NCBI RefSeq assembly: GCF_003697815.1
Contig: NZ_RDQG01000022.1
Location: forward strand, 1 to 64,000
Source: Halalkalicoccus subterraneus
Lineage (GTDB): Archaea; Halobacteriota; Halobacteria; Halobacteriales; Halalkalicoccaceae
Length of the DNA stretch: 64,000 bases
Direction: 5' to 3'
A program made the position numbers and the translations under genes. Under the pieces are notes generated by a model that saw only the letters and a program-made list of their open reading frames with translations, did no database searches and was not told where the DNA came from. Within the stretch, counting starts at the first letter, position 1, and every line of letters begins with the position of its first letter. Of this stretch, positions 16,783 through 26,242 are shown in pieces.

Positions 16783-18582
16783 GTGACTGACGACACGCTC
16801 GAGGAGTTCTACGACGCGATTCAGGAACTGGGCCGGCCCGTGCTCACCGCCGAGGAGATCGCCCGTACCCTCGACTGGACCCAGGACGAAGCCGACCGCC
16901 GGCTCTCGGCGCTCGCGGAGGCGGGCGTGGTCGGTCGACGGGACGTCGAGCGCGATCCCGTCGTCTGGTACCCCAGAGAGTGGGACCAACGGGCGAGACG
17001 CGAGCGGGTCGTCACCTTTCCGAACCGCCGCGAGCTCGTCGTTTCGAACCCCGAGCAGTTCACCCGCGCCCGGCTCTCGACGTTCGCGTACTTGGTCGAC
17101 TCGAACGGGGCCGGCTCCGCGCTGTATCGCATCCGCGAGGAGGACGTCTGGGGGGCGCCCTACGACGACCTCGCCGATCTGCTGATCGCGCTGCGGCGGG
17201 TGACCGGCGACCGATACGAGGACCTCGAAGAGTGGGTCGAACGCCAGTGGAAACGCGCCCGGCAGTTCTCCCTGCGGACCCATCCTGATGGGTACACCGT
17301 CCTCGAGGCCGACAGCGAGAGTTTGATGGGAAACGTCGCCCGGCAGATACTCGGCGAGGAGCAGCTTCACGCGCCCATCTCCGATACGGAAAGCTGGGTG
17401 CGCGAGGGAAGCGAGGGCGAGATCAAGCGTCTGCTGTACGACGAGGGCTACCCCGTGCGCGACGCCCGCGACCTCGACACGGGTGATCCCCTCGAAATAG
17501 AGCTCGCGCTCGAACTGCGCGACTACCAACGGGAGTGGGTCGACCGGTTCGTCGAGCAGAAGGCCGGCGTCCTCGTGGGGCCGCCGGGAAGCGGCAAGAC
17601 CGTCGCGGGCATGGGCGCGATGGCCGCGGTCGGCGGCGAGACGCTTGTACTAGTCCCCTCGCGCGAGCTGGCGAACCAGTGGCGCGAGTCGCTGCTCGAA
17701 TCGACCTCGCTTTCGGGGAACCAGATCGGCGAGTACCATGGCGGGGAAAAGGAGATCCGGCCCGTGACGATCGCGACCTACCAGACGGCGGGCATGGAGC
17801 GCCACCGCCGACTGTTCGACGAACGCCGGTGGGGATTGATCGTCTACGACGAGGCCCACCACATCCCGGCCCCGATCTTCCGCCAGAGCGCGGACCTCCA
17901 GTCGAAACACCGGCTGGGGCTGTCGGCGACGCCGGTACGCGAGAGCGACGACGAGGTCGAGATCTTCACGCTGATCGGCCCGCCGATCGGTACCGACTGG
18001 TCGGCGCTGTTCGAGGCGGGCTACGTCACGGAGCCGGACGTCGAGATCCGATACGTCCCGTGGGACAGCGAGGCGGCCGAGGCCGAGTACGCGAGCGCGC
18101 TGGGCCACGAGCGCCGGCAGGTCGCGGCTTCGAACCCCGCGAAGCTCGACGAGATCCGCCGCCTGCTCGCGGATCACGCCGAGGAGAATGTCCTGATCTT
18201 CGTCGACTGGCTGAATCAGGGACAGGAGTACGCCGAGGAGCTCGGGATCCCGTTTCTGAGCGGCGAGACGCGCTACGCGAAACGCGAGCGCTTGCTTTCG
18301 GAGTTCCGCCACGGCGCACGCGACGTCCTGCTCGTCTCGCGGGTCGGCGACGAGGGGATCGACCTGCCGGCGGCATCGGTCGCCATCGTCGCAAGCGGGC
18401 TGGGCGGCTCCCGGCGTCAAGGTTCCCAGCGCGCGGGTCGGACGATGCGTCCAGTGGGAGGTGCGCAGGTGTACATGCTCGCGACGCGTGGCACCGAGGA
18501 GGAGGAGTTCGTCCGCGATCAGCTCCGCCACCTCCAGGGTAAGGGCGTGAACGTACTGGAACGCGATGCCGAAACGGCCTGA
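16783..18582 (+). CDS. XPB/Rad25-like superfamily 2 helicase with N-terminal winged helix
   Basis: The 599-residue protein starts at GTG 16783. Residues 1-60 look like a winged helix (LTAEEIARTLDWTQDEADRRL). A helicase core follows: Q-like ELRDYQREWV at about 246, Walker A GPPGSGKTVAG at about 266, DEAH box VYDEAHH at about 357, SATPVRE, and motif VI GSQRAGRTMRP near 550. The pattern fits XPB-type helicases of nucleotide excision repair or transcription. The wing in front and lack of nuclease motifs suggest a DNA-remodelling role, but the substrate is not shown. Confidence 0.88.
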   Translation: MTDDTLEEFYDAIQELGRPVLTAEEIARTLDWTQDEADRRLSALAEAGVVGRRDVERDPVVWYPREWDQRARRERVVTFPNRRELVVSNPEQFTRARLSTFAYLVDSNGAGSALYRIREEDVWGAPYDDLADLLIALRRVTGDRYEDLEEWVERQWKRARQFSLRTHPDGYTVLEADSESLMGNVARQILGEEQLHAPISDTESWVREGSEGEIKRLLYDEGYPVRDARDLDTGDPLEIELALELRDYQREWVDRFVEQKAGVLVGPPGSGKTVAGMGAMAAVGGETLVLVPSRELANQWRESLLESTSLSGNQIGEYHGGEKEIRPVTIATYQTAGMERHRRLFDERRWGLIVYDEAHHIPAPIFRQSADLQSKHRLGLSATPVRESDDEVEIFTLIGPPIGTDWSALFEAGYVTEPDVEIRYVPWDSEAAEAEYASALGHERRQVAASNPAKLDEIRRLLADHAEENVLIFVDWLNQGQEYAEELGIPFLSGETRYAKRERLLSEFRHGARDVLLVSRVGDEGIDLPAASVAIVASGLGGSRRQGSQRAGRTMRPVGGAQVYMLATRGTEEEEFVRDQLRHLQGKGVNVLERDAETA

Positions 18583-18627
18583 GCCGGATCGGTCACATTT
18601 TACTCGCGTGCGTGCAACCACGAGTCA

Positions 18628-20781
18628 ATGTTCGACCCTGCAGTCTCCGTTGGCGTCCTCCATGCGGGTGCTCTCTCCGGAGAGCAGCAGGCGGCCGTGG
18701 AGTGGTGTGAGGCCGTCGCCCCGTTCGTCGAGCGGGTCGCGCTCTCGGAGGTCGCCGCCGGGACCGCCGATCTCGACCGCTACGACGTCTGCTGGTGGCA
18801 CCGCGACGCACCGCTCGACGAAATCGACGGCGCGCTCGACGAAGCCGCTCGCGCACTGCGCGCGTACGTCGAGGACGGCGGCGGACTGCTGGTGAGCCTG
18901 CGGGCGCTTTCGGCGGTCGTCGATATCGGGATCGAGCCGGTCGCCCCGGACACGACGGGTCGCGAGGAACTCTCAGAGCCGACGGGCTATCTCCTCAAAT
19001 CGATCTACGCCGACAAACCGGCGTTCGCGCCGTTCGAGGCTCTCCGGGTTCACACCTGCGAACCCGGCACGGAGGTGGCGTACGCCCGCTACGAGCACGT
19101 GTTGCCCGAACGCGGCGAGGCGCTCGCGGCGACGGTTCGCGGGGGAATGGACCACGCCCACCAACTGGCGCTGTTCTCGTGGGCCGTCGGTGCGGGGTCG
19201 GTGATCGGTGCGGGCAGCGCCCTTTCGTTTTCGGGGCCCGCCGACGGGGACTGTGCGAGCAACCGCTCGCGGCTGGTCGCCAGCCTACTTTCGGCGCTCG
19301 CCGACGGCGACCGTTTCGGAGTTTCCGACCCGCGCTCCGTACGGGGGTTGACGGCGATGCGCGATCGGCTCTCGGAGGACCCGCTTCGGCCACAGTATCA
19401 CATCACCCCGCCGGCGAACTGGCTCAACGACCCGAACGGGATCATCGAACACGACGGCCGGTATCACGTCTTCTACCAGTACAACCCGGGCGGCTCGATG
19501 CACGGTACCATCCACTGGGGTCACGCCGTCAGCGACGACTTGGTCCACTGGGCCGACGAACCGGTCGCGCTCACGCCCTCGCCCGACGGTCCCGACCGCG
19601 ATGGCTGCTGGTCGGGCTGTGCGGTCGAGAACGACGGGCGTGCGACGGTATTTTATACTGGTGGACGGGGCATGCAACAACTCCCCTGCCGGGCGGACGC
19701 GGTCGATTCCGATCTCCGAGAGTGGGAAAAGGACCCGCGAAACCCGGTGATCGAGGAAGTGCCCGAGAACGTCGTCGGCTCCGAGCACTGGGAGGCCGAG
19801 TTCCGCGACCACTGCATCTGGTTTGCAGACGGCCTGTGGCATCACCTGATCGGCTCCGGGCTCCGTGACGTCGGCGGCGCAGTCTTCTACTACACCTCCA
19901 CGGACCTCCGAGAGTGGGAGTACGTCGGTCCCCTGTTGGTCGGCGACGGCGAGACCGGCGGGATGTGGGAGTGTCCAGAGCTCCTGGAACTGGGCGAACG
20001 GGACCTGCTTCACGTCTCGAACTACGAGGACGTGCTCTACTTCCTCGGGGAGTTCACCGAGAGCGAGTTCCGCGCCGAGGAACGCGGCCTGCTGGATCAC
20101 GGCGACCTGTATGCTCCCCAGTCGCTGTTCGGTGACGACCGGTACGTGCTGTGGGGCTGGATCCCCGAACTCCGCGACGAGCGCGCCCAGTGGGACGCCG
20201 GCTGGTCGGGAACCCTCTCGCTCCCGCGGGAGCTCACCGTCGAAAACGGTCGCCTGCACCAGCGTCCCGCCCCCGAACTCGAGGCGCTCCGTCGCTCACA
20301 CGCCCGTCACATCGACCTCGCTGTCGAGAACGGCTCTCGAACCCTCGACGTCCGTGGGCGGGCGATCGAGATCGCCGCGACGGTCCATGCCGACGCGAGC
20401 GAGGCGGGTATCGGCGTCTTCGAGTCGCCCGACGGCGTCGAACGAACCCGGATCGGGATCGAGAACGACCGGGTGATCGTTCACCGCGAGAGTTCGAGCC
20501 TCGCGGCCGACTCGGTCGACCACCGCGAACTTCCCCTCACGGACATCGAACGACCCCTCGACCTCCGTGTGTTCCTCGACGGCTCGGTTCTGGAGGTGTT
20601 CGTCAACGAGCGGCGCTGTCTCTCGACGCGGGTGTATCCGACCCGACCCGACAGCGACGGGTTGTCGGTCTACGCCCACGAGGGCTCGGCGCGCGTCGAG
20701 GAACTCGATATCTGGACGCTCGGGTCGGCGTGGGAGGGGACGAACCCGGGCGAATCGACGCCCGAACACGCCGGTCAGTAG
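18628..20781 (+). CDS. Glycoside hydrolase family 32 (levanase/invertase-type) with N-terminal GATase-like domain
   Basis: Residues 1-235 form a glutamine-amidotransferase-like (ThuA/DUF4960-type) Rossmann domain (DRYDVCWWHRDAP, YVEDGGGLLVSL). Residues 250-700 are GH32: nucleophile D268 in WLNDPNG, transition-state Asp394 in FRDH, acid/base E448 in WECPE, and a C-terminal beta-sandwich with LDGSVLEVFVNE. The enzyme should release fructose from sucrose or fructans. No signal peptide is visible, so it is probably cytosolic. It converges on the GH68 gene and overlaps it by 7 bases. Confidence 0.93.
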   Translation: MFDPAVSVGVLHAGALSGEQQAAVEWCEAVAPFVERVALSEVAAGTADLDRYDVCWWHRDAPLDEIDGALDEAARALRAYVEDGGGLLVSLRALSAVVDIGIEPVAPDTTGREELSEPTGYLLKSIYADKPAFAPFEALRVHTCEPGTEVAYARYEHVLPERGEALAATVRGGMDHAHQLALFSWAVGAGSVIGAGSALSFSGPADGDCASNRSRLVASLLSALADGDRFGVSDPRSVRGLTAMRDRLSEDPLRPQYHITPPANWLNDPNGIIEHDGRYHVFYQYNPGGSMHGTIHWGHAVSDDLVHWADEPVALTPSPDGPDRDGCWSGCAVENDGRATVFYTGGRGMQQLPCRADAVDSDLREWEKDPRNPVIEEVPENVVGSEHWEAEFRDHCIWFADGLWHHLIGSGLRDVGGAVFYYTSTDLREWEYVGPLLVGDGETGGMWECPELLELGERDLLHVSNYEDVLYFLGEFTESEFRAEERGLLDHGDLYAPQSLFGDDRYVLWGWIPELRDERAQWDAGWSGTLSLPRELTVENGRLHQRPAPELEALRRSHARHIDLAVENGSRTLDVRGRAIEIAATVHADASEAGIGVFESPDGVERTRIGIENDRVIVHRESSSLAADSVDHRELPLTDIERPLDLRVFLDGSVLEVFVNERRCLSTRVYPTRPDSDGLSVYAHEGSARVEELDIWTLGSAWEGTNPGESTPEHAGQ

Positions 20782-22076
20782 CGACCGTATCCACCTCTGA
20801 TCTCCTCCCGGTGGACCAGCCGTTCTTCGGAAAGCGCGGGTAGCTCCTCGGATTCGAGCGGGATCCGTCCGTGCGAGAGCGTGCCCGTGATCCGGGTTCG
20901 GTCGCCCTTCAAGGCCACTCTGACCGTTGGCGCGAGGGTCCCGCCGAACTTTTTCGACTGTTCGTCGGGCGGAAGGGTCGCGACGTCGTCGAGTGTGAGT
21001 CCGCCCAGATCGTAGTAGTTGAAAAACCCGCTGACGAGCAGCTCCTCGCGGTGCGGGAAGGCGACCCACGAGTAGGCCTGATACGGCGCGTTCTCCGGAT
21101 TAGTGAGTACGAGCCCCGAGCCGTTGATCGGGCGGTACTTCCCTTTGAGCGAATCGGCGACGAACCCATAGAGACCGTCCGGGCCGTCGAGACCGGGTGC
21201 GAACGTGTGGTCGTGGCTCGAAACGAAGAGGTAGTACCGGCCGTCCCGAACCACGACGTGCGGGCGTTCGAGCTCCTGGTTCACGCAGATCCCTTCGAGA
21301 AGCGGATCTTCGAGGTGCCAGTCTGTCGGGTCGCCCGTCGGCGAGCGCGCGATCCCGACGCTGCCGTTGAACTCCTCCCACACCGGGTCCTCACAGACCC
21401 CTTCTCCCTCGGGGATCGGAGTGTTCGCCTCGAACAGGAGGTAGGTCTCCCCGTCGGCGGGGTCCTCGAAGAACCACGGGTCCCGGAAGGTATAGATCAT
21501 GCCGCGGTACTGCTCCTCGCGCTCGTAGCGCTCGCCATCGGGTTCGAGCAGGACCTCGTGCTCGAAGGGACCGTCGATGCGAAGTCCCGACCCGTCGGTC
21601 TCGACGGTCCCCCCGGAACCGACCGCGAGGCGCTGTTCGTAGGTGAGGTCCGCCTCGCCGGCCCGACCCGAGGCCGTATAGAAGACGTAGAGGTCGCCGT
21701 CGTCGAGCAGCGCGGAGCCGGCCCACTGGCGGGATCCGCGAACCTCGCCCTCGAAGACGGGACCGCCGTCGTGCCAGCGCTCGCCGTCCGTCGAGTAGAA
21801 ATACCGGATCTCGGCGACGTCGTGGCGCTTCCCGGGGAGGAGGTCGGCGGGCGCAGTAAGGGAAAAGATCACGCGCCAGCCGTCGATCGTGGCGACCGAG
21901 CCGTCACGGTTCCTGAGAAACCAGGTGTCCCAGCCGTTGATCTCGGGAACCGAATCTTCGCGTGGCGGGTAGATGATCGGCGCGACCGTCCCGTCGGTTC
22001 GCTCGATCCGCGCGGCCTGCTCGCGCGTCCAGCGTGGAGTGGCACGATCGCCGTTCTCGACGTGCTCGGGAGTCAT
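20775..22076 (-). CDS. Glycoside hydrolase family 68 (levansucrase/inulosucrase)
   Basis: The 433-residue protein has the GH68 triad in order: nucleophile D50 in GWDTWFL, D199 in the FRDPWF motif and acid/base E270 in QELERPH. The family transfers fructosyl units from sucrose to build fructan or hydrolyses sucrose. No Tat or Sec signal is present at the chosen start, and upstream in-frame codons run into the AOR gene, so export is not predicted. It lies 44 bases behind the AOR gene on the same strand, after a T-run. Confidence 0.93.
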   Translation of the reverse strand: MTPEHVENGDRATPRWTREQAARIERTDGTVAPIIYPPREDSVPEINGWDTWFLRNRDGSVATIDGWRVIFSLTAPADLLPGKRHDVAEIRYFYSTDGERWHDGGPVFEGEVRGSRQWAGSALLDDGDLYVFYTASGRAGEADLTYEQRLAVGSGGTVETDGSGLRIDGPFEHEVLLEPDGERYEREEQYRGMIYTFRDPWFFEDPADGETYLLFEANTPIPEGEGVCEDPVWEEFNGSVGIARSPTGDPTDWHLEDPLLEGICVNQELERPHVVVRDGRYYLFVSSHDHTFAPGLDGPDGLYGFVADSLKGKYRPINGSGLVLTNPENAPYQAYSWVAFPHREELLVSGFFNYYDLGGLTLDDVATLPPDEQSKKFGGTLAPTVRVALKGDRTRITGTLSHGRIPLESEELPALSEERLVHREEIRGGYGRY

Positions 22077-22095
22077 ACGCACAGTCCGCCTATCT

Positions 22096-22107
22096 CCGAA
22101 AAAACGG
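22096..22107 (-). terminator. T-run terminator behind the AOR gene
   Basis: On the minus strand CCGTTTTTTCGG follows the AOR stop (22121) by about 14 bases. Six T residues flanked by a short CCG/CGG inverted repeat fit archaeal T-run termination. The GH68 start lies 20 bases further on. Confidence 0.5.
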
Positions 22108-22120
22108 TTGCGTTCTGCGT

Positions 22121-24064
22121 TCAGTCGTCGGCGGGGGCCGGCGAGTCGCCCGTCGAGACGCCCGTACCGGGGCCGACGTCGATACCCAGGTCGTCGAGCT
22201 TCTCGTCGGGGACGACGCCGTCGACCCAGCCGCGGTGCTCGTAGTACTCCTCCTTCATCTCCTCGAGTTCGCAGTACTCGCCCTCGGAGGCTCCCTGACC
22301 GGGGTTGCCGCCCTCCTCGAGGAAGCGCTCGGGCAGCGAGTCGTCCGCGCCGTCGAAGCCGACGAGGTTGTTGTAGTAGCGTTCGAGGTTGTAGACGCGC
22401 TCGCCGGACTCCATGAGCTCGTCCTCGCTGACATCGAGGCCGGTCATGCCGTTGTACTGGAGCACGTACTCCTCGATGCCCTCCGCGAAGGCGTTGAACT
22501 TGCAGATGTCGAAGCTGTCCGAGATCGCGTGCAGGTCCTGGAAGGTCGCGGTGAGCTCGCCCTTGCCCTCGTACTCGTAGGGATCGACCTTCTCGGGGAT
22601 CCCGAGGATCTCGGCGGCAGGCGTGTACCCGCGGAGGTGACACGCGCCGCGGTTCGAGGTGGCGTACGCGATACCCATCCCCTTCATGCAGCGGGGGTCG
22701 TAGGCGGCGATCGACTGGCCCTTGACCGAGAGCTTACTGTCGTGCCCGTCGACGGCGTCGGCGACGCCCTCCTGGCCCTCCGCCAGCAGGTCCGCGAGGT
22801 CGTCCTCGCGGTTCGCGACCTTGGTGATCATCTCGATCATCTCCTCCTCGTCGCCCCAGTCGATGCCGTCGCCGTCGCCGATACCCTCGAGCTTGCCGCG
22901 CTCGGTCAGCTCCATCGCCATGGCCATGATGTTGCCGACTTCGATGGTGTCGATGCCGACGTCGTTACACCGGTCGATCATCACGGCGATCTTGTCGCGG
23001 TCGTCGTTCGCGGAGTTCGTCCCGAGCGCCCACGCCGACTCGTACTCGAAGGACTCCATGCGGACGTTCATCTCCTCGCCCTTGTGCATGGTCTGGACCT
23101 CGACCTCTTTCTTACAGGCGACCGGACACGAGTGACAGGTCGGCTCGTCGACGAGGATGTTCTCGCGGACGTTCTCGCCGCTGATCTTCTCGGCGTCGAG
23201 ATCGTGCGGGCGGTCCTCCTCGTGTTCGTTATACGAGACGCCCGAGGTGTACTCTCCGTTTTTGGTGGGGTGGCCGTCCATCTCCTCGGTGAGGTTCATC
23301 AGGACGTTCGTCCCGTACATCGAGAGGCCGCCCTCGTTCGGGGCCGTAACGTCGGACTCCTGGATGAGCTGCATCGCCTGCTGGTGGCCCTCCATGAACG
23401 TCTCCTGGTCGGCCGGTTTGGGCATTTTCGTGCCCGACTTGATGACGATGGCTTTCAGGTTCTTGTTGCCCATCACGCAGCCGGTACCGCCCCGGCCCGA
23501 GGCGCGGTCGTCCTCGTTCATGATGCAGGCGTACTTGACGCCGTTCTCGCCGCCCTGCCCGATGCCCATGAAGGACATGTTCTTCCCGTAGGCGCCCTCG
23601 TGTTTCTCCTCTAAGATCTCGCGGGTCTCGTGGACTCCCTTGCCCCAGAGGTCCGAGGCGTCCTCAAGCTCTATCTCGCCGTCCTCGACGACGGCGTAGA
23701 CGGGTTCGTCCGAACTCCCCTCGAACACCATGCCGTCGAAGCCCGACCACTTGAGCCGCGCACCCGACCACCCGCCGTGGTGGCTGTCGGTGACGGTACC
23801 GGTAAGGGGTGATTTCGTACAGACCGCGATCCGCCCGCTCATCACCGTCTGGGTGCCGGTTAAGGGGCCGTTCATGAACGCGAGCAGGTTCTCGTCGCTC
23901 ATCGGGTCGACGTCGGGCCCGTTGTCGAAGACGTACTTCACGCCCAGTCCGCGCGCGCCGATGTACTTCTTCGCGTCCTCGTCGTCGATACTCTCGTAGT
24001 TGACGTCGCCGGAGGAGAGGTCCACCCGTGCGACGTGGTCTTGGAATCCGCCTAAGTCTGTCAT
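22121..24064 (-). CDS. Tungsten-containing aldehyde ferredoxin oxidoreductase
   Basis: At 647 residues this is a full-length AOR-family enzyme. Three cluster cysteines lie at C310, C313 and C317 (CHSCPVAC), and the fourth is C521 in DICKF. Tungstopterin-contact segments RASGRGGTGCVMGNKN and GACHLRGYTP are present, and E341 or a neighbour lies in the MESFEYES region. Such enzymes oxidise aldehydes to acids with ferredoxin as acceptor. A 2Fe-2S ferredoxin gene 1.2 kb away is a possible partner. A paralogue lies at 33769-35409. The substrate is unknown. Confidence 0.94.
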   Translation of the reverse strand: MTDLGGFQDHVARVDLSSGDVNYESIDDEDAKKYIGARGLGVKYVFDNGPDVDPMSDENLLAFMNGPLTGTQTVMSGRIAVCTKSPLTGTVTDSHHGGWSGARLKWSGFDGMVFEGSSDEPVYAVVEDGEIELEDASDLWGKGVHETREILEEKHEGAYGKNMSFMGIGQGGENGVKYACIMNEDDRASGRGGTGCVMGNKNLKAIVIKSGTKMPKPADQETFMEGHQQAMQLIQESDVTAPNEGGLSMYGTNVLMNLTEEMDGHPTKNGEYTSGVSYNEHEEDRPHDLDAEKISGENVRENILVDEPTCHSCPVACKKEVEVQTMHKGEEMNVRMESFEYESAWALGTNSANDDRDKIAVMIDRCNDVGIDTIEVGNIMAMAMELTERGKLEGIGDGDGIDWGDEEEMIEMITKVANREDDLADLLAEGQEGVADAVDGHDSKLSVKGQSIAAYDPRCMKGMGIAYATSNRGACHLRGYTPAAEILGIPEKVDPYEYEGKGELTATFQDLHAISDSFDICKFNAFAEGIEEYVLQYNGMTGLDVSEDELMESGERVYNLERYYNNLVGFDGADDSLPERFLEEGGNPGQGASEGEYCELEEMKEEYYEHRGWVDGVVPDEKLDDLGIDVGPGTGVSTGDSPAPADD

Positions 24065-24142
24065 GGTAATCTACGATTGTTACGTTGGGTTCGGAACGTG
24101 TTAGGTCTTCTCACCACCGTGTAACTGAAATGGGTTATATCC

Positions 24143-24176
24143 TCGTAAACGAGGGTTTCGGGGTCGATAGACCCGT
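24143..24176. promoter_or_regulatory. Two tandem inverted repeats between the AOR gene and its divergent neighbour
   Basis: The 280-base gap 24065-24344 holds no convincing gene. It contains CCTCGT-AA-ACGAGG (24143-24156) and GGGTC-GATA-GACCC (24163-24176), 6 bases apart, just behind a TTATAT word at about 24137. The position suggests operator sites for divergent control, or a small RNA structure. No regulator gene is directly adjacent. Confidence 0.4.
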
Positions 24177-24344
24177 CACACCGCGTGTTGTGGTCGTCGA
24201 GGCGGCAGATTTACCCTTCGGGAATCCGTCCTCGATGGATATGCGATACGATAGCAATCATCGGTACACCGAGCGACAGACCCGCTCCGCGATGGCAGTT
24301 CCGGCCGTCAAACCAACCGATCTTCACCGAGGACCGGTGAGTCG

Positions 24345-25175
24345 ATGGGTGTAACCGAAATCGCTGCCGACGCACGACGACCCGAGTACACCGGTGAGAA
24401 CCGCTGTCTCCCGTGTACCGTCCTCAACGTCCTGCTCGCGACCGCGATCGCCGTCCCGGTCGGCATCGTTTCGCTTCCGGCCGGTCTCGCGCTGTTTCTC
24501 GCCTGCCTGCTCGCCGTCTACCTCCGTGGCTATCTCGTCCCGGGGACACCCGAACTCACGAAACGATATCTCCCACCTTCGGTTCTCCGACTGTTCGGCA
24601 AGGAGGTCCCACGAGGGACCTTGAGCGACCTCGACGAGGGACTCTGGGATGGTCTCGAGGACGCCGGCGTCGTCGATCGCGCCGGGTCGTCCATCGGCCT
24701 CTCCGACGCGTTCCGGGAGCACTGGTACGCGCGGATCCACACCGATCGGGAACGCGACCTCGGCGAGGCGGACGTCGCCCGAATGTTGGACGCTGAGACC
24801 GTCGCACAGCGTGGCGATCGGGCCTTTTCGATCGACGGCAACCAGCTCGTTCGGTGGGACTCTCGGGCCGCGTTTCTCGCGGACGTCGCGGCAGCGACGG
24901 TGTTCGAGGACGGATTCGAGGACTGGTCCGACCTCGACCGGTCGACGCGACGGGACCTCCTCACCCGCCTGCGACTGCTGCTCGATCGGTGCCCCGACTG
25001 TGGTGGCCCCGTCGATCGGGGCGGTGAACACCTCGATCCGTGCTGTCAGAAGTCCTATACCGTGATCTGGTCCGAGTGTGCGGACTGTGACTCGCTGCTC
25101 GCGGAGCGTTCGATGACCGCCACCAGGACCGACGGCGAACTCCTCGCCCTCGTCGACGCCGAACCCCCGGCGTGA
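24345..25175 (+). CDS. Membrane-anchored haloarchaeal protein with C-terminal zinc finger
   Basis: This 276-residue protein has ENRCLPCTVLN near residue 20, two membrane helices at about residues 28-65, and a soluble body (KEVPRGTLSDLDEGLWDGLE). It ends in a zinc-ribbon-like domain with CPDCGG, CCQKS and CADCD. I do not recognise an assigned family. The body faces the cytosol if the basic loop rule holds. The N-terminus is read from ATG 24345, in line with the membrane helices. Confidence 0.75.
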   Translation: MGVTEIAADARRPEYTGENRCLPCTVLNVLLATAIAVPVGIVSLPAGLALFLACLLAVYLRGYLVPGTPELTKRYLPPSVLRLFGKEVPRGTLSDLDEGLWDGLEDAGVVDRAGSSIGLSDAFREHWYARIHTDRERDLGEADVARMLDAETVAQRGDRAFSIDGNQLVRWDSRAAFLADVAAATVFEDGFEDWSDLDRSTRRDLLTRLRLLLDRCPDCGGPVDRGGEHLDPCCQKSYTVIWSECADCDSLLAERSMTATRTDGELLALVDAEPPA

Positions 25176-25299
25176 TCGGCGTCCCCGCGCCTTCCCCCTC
25201 CGAGGCGTGCTTGATCCATGTGGTATGTCTTCACGAAACTGCCGGTCCCTGGTATCAGCCTGCATGGCAGTTAAGTACGTGTATCACTATCGTCCGTGT

Positions 25300-25776
25300 A
25301 TGTCAAGTAGCCTTCCGAACATCAAGGTCGGACGCGACGCCGAGGCGGACATGGACCCTGAGGACCTCCCCGTCCACGAGATCGAGTACTTGAACTACCA
25401 GGCGATCCCCGAACAGGGCTGGGATATCGACGACGAGGACCTCTTCGAGAAGGCCGCCGAGGCGGATCTCGACGAGAAGGACCACGGCACCTTCGAGATC
25501 CGCGGGACACGCTACATCCTCGACGGTGCGGAGGACGAGGGCAAGAAGTGGCCTTTCGAGTGTCGTGCGGCCTCGTGTGCGTACTGTACGATGATCGTCG
25601 TCGAAGGGGAGGTGAAGATGGACATGGACCTGATCCTCACTGACGAGGAGGTGGAGGATCGGAACATCTACCTGAGCTGTCAGTCGATCCCGAAGAGCGA
25701 CGAGGTCAAGATCGTCTACAACGCGATGCACCAGGACTACCTTCAGGAGAACATCGTCGGCGTCCGCGAGGTCTGA
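25300..25776 (+). CDS. 2Fe-2S ferredoxin, halophilic plant type
   Basis: The 158-residue protein has the cluster loop CRAASCAYC (C-x4-C-x2-C) followed by the distant fourth cysteine in YLSCQSIP. It also has the acidic N-terminal extension typical of haloarchaeal ferredoxins. It carries electrons for 2-oxoacid and aldehyde oxidoreductases. The start at 25300 is chosen because MSSSLPNIKVG fits a soluble protein. Upstream in-frame codons contain a TATA-like region. The nearby AOR could pass electrons to it (inference). Confidence 0.9.
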   Translation: MSSSLPNIKVGRDAEADMDPEDLPVHEIEYLNYQAIPEQGWDIDDEDLFEKAAEADLDEKDHGTFEIRGTRYILDGAEDEGKKWPFECRAASCAYCTMIVVEGEVKMDMDLILTDEEVEDRNIYLSCQSIPKSDEVKIVYNAMHQDYLQENIVGVREV

Positions 25777-25778
25777 GC

Positions 25779-26219
25779 CTAACTCGCCTCGTCGATCGCT
25801 TCCTTGAGGCGGTCTTCGGGCGAGGCGCTCACCACCAACTGTTCCTCGCCGTATTTTTCGACCTCCGAGAGGTCCATCTCGATGTCGTCGGTATCGGCGA
25901 GCGCCTCGACGACTGCCGCGAGCAACAGCGTCTGTGCGTCCAGACGGCTCTCGATCGCGTTCAGTTTGGAGAAGGTCCGTTCGGCGAAGCTGGTCAGCGA
26001 GTTCGAGAACTCAGCGAGGTTCGCCTCGTTCCCTTTGACCCGCCGCTCGGCCAGACTGATCCGCGCGAAGTTGTCGAGGTCCTCCAGTTCGCCTTCGAGC
26101 TCCTCGATCTCCTCGGCGAGCGCCCGTGTGCGCCGCTCGATCAGTTCCTCGATCTGGTAGTCGACCGTCGTTCCGTCCTCGTTGTTCGTCTCCGCCGTGA
26201 CACTGTCACCCGTAGACAT
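25779..26219 (-). CDS. Coiled-coil protein of 146 residues
   Basis: The protein is almost entirely helical, with heptad-like IEELIERRTRALAEEIEEL near residue 25 and NFARISLAERRVKGNEANL after it. It has no cysteine and no membrane segment. It may oligomerise or act as a small scaffold. Function is not recognisable. A TATA element lies 24-35 bases upstream of ATG 26219; an earlier in-frame start at 26246 would lie inside that element. Confidence 0.75.
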   Translation of the reverse strand: MSTGDSVTAETNNEDGTTVDYQIEELIERRTRALAEEIEELEGELEDLDNFARISLAERRVKGNEANLAEFSNSLTSFAERTFSKLNAIESRLDAQTLLLAAVVEALADTDDIEMDLSEVEKYGEEQLVVSASPEDRLKEAIDEAS

Positions 26220-26242
26220 ATGCACACAATCAGCATGATTTG

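Noticed and set aside
24085-24354. An 89-codon plus-strand frame in the gap ahead of the zinc-finger membrane protein.
   Set aside because: The composition is not that of a haloarchaeal protein, and it overlaps the inverted repeats and the next start.
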